Below are positions 13,116 to 14,623 of a stretch of 14,623 bases of DNA, one piece after another; within the stretch, counting starts at the first letter, position 1; each line of letters opens with the position of its first letter. The DNA comes from Halobacteriales archaeon. Its GTDB lineage: Archaea; Thermoplasmatota; SW-10-69-26; JACQPN01; JAIVGT01. Made by a program: the position numbers and the translations under genes. The stretch covers positions 1-14,623 of the forward strand of contig JAIVGT010000196.1 of the NCBI GenBank assembly GCA_020201485.1, given 5' to 3'. A model generated the notes under the pieces. That model ran no database searches and had not been told where the DNA came from. It saw nothing but the letters and a program-made list of their open reading frames with translations.

Positions 13116-13544
13116 ATGCCCCGGCGCGACGCGGCGGCCAAGGCCCTCCCGGTGACCGTCAGCATCCCGGCCAACCTTCTGGCGGAGCTGGACAGGCTCG
13201 TCGAGGGCGGGAGCTGGGCCGGCGGGCGGAGCGGGGCGGTGCAGGCGGCGCTGCTGGCCTTCGTCGCCGAGCAGAAGCCGGCCAAGGGAGGCAAGGAGCA
13301 GGCGGTGCTCGCCGTGTGCTTCGACAAGCTCGACGAGCGGCGCGTGGGGGAGGTGAAGCACGAATACGGCGACATCGTGCGCAGCATGCTCCACGCGCAC
13401 CTGCACGGCAACGACTGCGTCGAGGTGTACGTGGTCGAAGGGCCGAGCGCGCGCGTCAGCGGCCTGTTCTCCGCGCTCAGCGCGCTGCGCGGCATCCACC
13501 TCGTGCGCCGGACGACCATCCCGGGGCATGCGAGCCTGCTCTGA
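13116..13544 (+). CDS. nikR: NikR-type nickel-responsive transcriptional regulator
   Basis: A 142-residue regulator with the two NikR domains. The N-terminal ribbon-helix-helix DNA-binding part (about 10-52) has the strand LPVTVSIP, then helices LLAELDRLV and RSGAVQAALLAFV. The C-terminal ACT-like metal-sensing part spans about 60-140. All four high-affinity nickel ligands are present with E. coli spacing: His82, His93, His95 and Cys101 in KHEYGDIVRSMLHAHLH..C correspond to His76, His87, His89 and Cys95. E. coli NikR represses nickel import genes when nickel is bound. The ATG at 13116 gives the expected short N-terminus. The divergent ZIP gene is the natural target, and the dyad around its own promoter suggests autoregulation. 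The pair's shared 82-nt region is the only intergenic DNA near it. Confidence 0.93.
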   Translation: MPRRDAAAKALPVTVSIPANLLAELDRLVEGGSWAGGRSGAVQAALLAFVAEQKPAKGGKEQAVLAVCFDKLDERRVGEVKHEYGDIVRSMLHAHLHGNDCVEVYVVEGPSARVSGLFSALSALRGIHLVRRTTIPGHASLL

Positions 13545-13553
13545 GGCAGAAAC

Positions 13554-13562
13554 CCTGAAGCC
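13554..13562 (+). promoter_or_regulatory. Possible promoter box for the hydrolase gene
   Basis: CCTGAAGCC resembles the GCTTGAAGC box at 460-468, and its TGAA core is centred about 26 nt before the GTG at 13584. It is weak alone but agrees with the spacing elsewhere in the window. Confidence 0.3.
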
Positions 13563-13583
13563 TGCCTGGCCTCATGGGGCCCG

Positions 13584-14135
13584 GTGCTGCTCGACCCGGA
13601 GCTGTACCGCCGCGACGTGCAGCTCAGGAGCGGCGTGCGGCTGAGCGCCATCGACGTGCGACCCGAGCACCCGGAGCGCACCCTCCTGCTCCTGCACGGC
13701 TTCGGCGGGAGCGCGGCGCAGTGGGAGCTCATCCTGCGCGCCTTCAGCGGCCGGCACCGCGTCATCGCCCTCGACCTGCGCGGGCACGGCCGGAGCGAGA
13801 AGCCGAGGTCCGAGTACACGATGGCGGAGATGGTCCGCGACGTGCAGGAGGCGGCGCAAGCCCTGGACTTGCCGGAGAAGTTCGTGCTCTGGGGCCACAG
13901 CTTCGGCGGCGCGATTGCTTGCGAGTACGCCCTGCTGCACCCGGAGCGCGTGGAGGAGCTCGTGCTCAGCAGCGCGACCGGCGACTATGCGTTGGGCGCG
14001 CGCATCAGCTTCCTCTTCCACTTCCCGGCCTGGCTCCTCGACGTGCGCGGGCGCGTTGAAGCGCTTGTTCGCCACCTTGCGGATCATCGCGCGCAGGCCG
14101 CGTGCTCAAGCCGCTCTACCGCAGGACGCTCATGA
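13584..14135 (+). CDS. Alpha/beta hydrolase domain (N-terminal part of a frameshifted hydrolase-ligase gene)
   Basis: As read, this encodes 183 residues, but only about the first 155 look like genuine protein. The alpha/beta hydrolase motifs are LLLLHGFGGS (34-43, oxyanion hole), ALDLRGHGRSEKP (62-74) and the nucleophile elbow GHSFGG with Ser106. After LLDVRG the frame degenerates into Arg/Ala-rich sequence and stops at 14133. The missing Asp and His of the triad are found further on in the same frame: HGSRDYLF from 14208 and SYHMVI from 14304. Sensible hydrolase sequence in between is in other frames: LKRLFATLRIIAR near 14056-14094 in the next frame, then VLKPLYRRTLMTWRG near 14102-14146 in the third. 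So the gene is disrupted, or the assembly contains errors. GTG at 13584 is the start; the ATG at 13574 is out of frame. The substrate is unknown (esterase, lipase or thioesterase). Confidence 0.8.
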   Translation: MLLDPELYRRDVQLRSGVRLSAIDVRPEHPERTLLLLHGFGGSAAQWELILRAFSGRHRVIALDLRGHGRSEKPRSEYTMAEMVRDVQEAAQALDLPEKFVLWGHSFGGAIACEYALLHPERVEELVLSSATGDYALGARISFLFHFPAWLLDVRGRVEALVRHLADHRAQAACSSRSTAGRS

Positions 14136-14146
14136 CGTGGCGCGGC

Positions 14147-14190
14147 TGGGAGCGCTACGCGCAGCTCCTGGGAGCGCTACGCGCAGCTCC
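14147..14190 (+). repeat. Perfect 22-bp tandem duplication inside the hydrolase gene
   Basis: Bases 14147-14168 and 14169-14190 are identical, each beginning TGGGAGCGC and ending GCAGCTCC. Because 22 is not a multiple of three, the duplication shifts the frame. Removing one copy joins the third-frame segment WRGWERYAQL directly to RVPTMVIHGSRD, giving natural hydrolase sequence. It could be a real slippage mutation or an assembly error. Confidence 0.9.
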
Positions 14191-14192
14191 GC

Positions 14193-14623
14193 GTGCCGAC
14201 GATGGTCATCCACGGCTCCCGGGATTACCTGTTCAGCAAGCAGGACCTGCACCGCGTGGCCCAGGAGATCCCGGGCAGCGAGCACGTCGAGGTGCCGCAG
14301 AGCTACCACATGGTCATCCTCGACCGCAGCGACGCCGTGGTACGCAGCGTGGAGCGCTTCCTCGGCACGGAGCAGGGCTGGCGCAAGGCGGCGCGCGGCA
14401 ACGGCGCGAGCACGGGCAAGCCCTGGCTGTCGCATTACGAGGAAGGCGTCCCGGCGACCGTCGCCGTGCCCGACCAGCCGCTGGACCGCCTGCTGCGCAT
14501 CGCCGCGCAGCGCAGCCCGCACCGCACCGCGCTCTGGTACCTCGGCCGGCGCATCCCGTACCGCGAGCTCGACCGCCTGGCCGACCGCTTCGCCGCCGGC
14601 CTGCAGGCGATGGGCGTGAACCC
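14193..14623 (+). CDS. Hydrolase C-terminus fused to acyl-CoA ligase (AMP-binding) N-terminus, partial
   Basis: The open frame before the window end first completes the alpha/beta hydrolase: VPTMVIHGSRDYLFSKQDL with the presumed catalytic Asp, and VPQSYHMVILDRSD with the presumed His, ending VVRSVERFLG. After a Gly/Lys/Arg linker (WRKAARGNGASTGK) it continues without a stop into PWLSHYEEGVPATVAVP, DRLLRIAAQRSP and RIPYRELDRLADRFAAGLQ. That is the N-terminus of long-chain acyl-CoA synthetases (FadD type) of the AMP-binding superfamily, which activate fatty acids with ATP and CoA. The catalytic P-loop of the ligase lies beyond the window. The position 14193 is where clean sequence resumes, not a claimed native start. 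The original gene was probably one fusion protein starting at 13584. Confidence 0.7.
   Translation, partial: MPTMVIHGSRDYLFSKQDLHRVAQEIPGSEHVEVPQSYHMVILDRSDAVVRSVERFLGTEQGWRKAARGNGASTGKPWLSHYEEGVPATVAVPDQPLDRLLRIAAQRSPHRTALWYLGRRIPYRELDRLADRFAAGLQAMGVN

Noticed and set aside
13915..14619. Long open frame over the hydrolase-ligase region in frame 1.
   Set aside because: Only a short part (about 14056-14094) resembles hydrolase sequence. The rest is Ser/Arg/Ala-rich shadow of the frame carrying HGSRDYLF and the ligase motifs.

Overview
The window is GC-rich throughout (roughly 70% by eye) and most probably comes from an archaeon. The sequence evidence is: a PGF-CTERM-type sorting tail; a signal-peptidase relative with the His-Arg and KGD motifs of the archaeal/ER S26B type; a NikR-type nickel regulator; an N-terminal-zinc-finger Ncs6/TtuA-type tRNA thiolase; and short AT-containing boxes centred about 27 nt upstream of most start codons, with the start at or next to the expected transcript start. 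The last feature is what leaderless archaeal transcription looks like. The proteins are not strongly acidic, which argues against haloarchaea. A high-GC Thermoplasmatota-like lineage is my guess, but no marker here proves it.

Layout. 1-925: a partial Maf pyrophosphatase (-) diverges from the first of two tandem Nudix-like paralogs (+, 491-925 and 958-1404); one palindromic box lies exactly midway between the divergent starts. 1546-2455: two small membrane proteins of unknown function (3 and about 6 TM). 2481-3308: a short-chain dehydrogenase/reductase, meeting tail-to-tail a small lipoprotein (-) that follows an SRPBCC-fold protein (-). 4323-6131: a degenerate S26B signal-peptidase-like membrane protein with a C-terminal zinc ribbon, then a secreted PGF-CTERM protein; this converges on a secreted DUF4097-like repeat protein (-, 6138-7325). 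7534-9629: a two-gene ABC exporter (-). 9872-12286: a DEAD-box RNA helicase with an Arg/Gly-rich tail, then an Ncs6/TtuA-type tRNA 2-thiolation enzyme. 12290-13544: a ZIP metal transporter (-) divergent from a NikR repressor (+), with an 8-bp inverted repeat at the NikR promoter. 13584-end: an alpha/beta hydrolase that appears to have been fused to a long-chain acyl-CoA ligase, with the reading frame broken by a perfect 22-bp tandem duplication and apparently two single-base shifts.

Functional groups. There is a cell-surface block (lipoprotein, S26B-like protein, PGF-CTERM protein, DUF4097-like protein, ABC exporter), an RNA block (helicase, tRNA thiolase) and a metal-homeostasis pair (ZIP/NikR). 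Genes are packed tightly, with convergent pairs separated by 0-6 nt, and no stretch over 300 nt lacks a gene. No insertion sequence, CRISPR array, rRNA or convincing tRNA was seen. The points most worth a second look are the NikR-ZIP pair, the S26B-like protein whose catalytic serine position is aspartate, the broken hydrolase-ligase fusion, and the promoter boxes at fixed distance.
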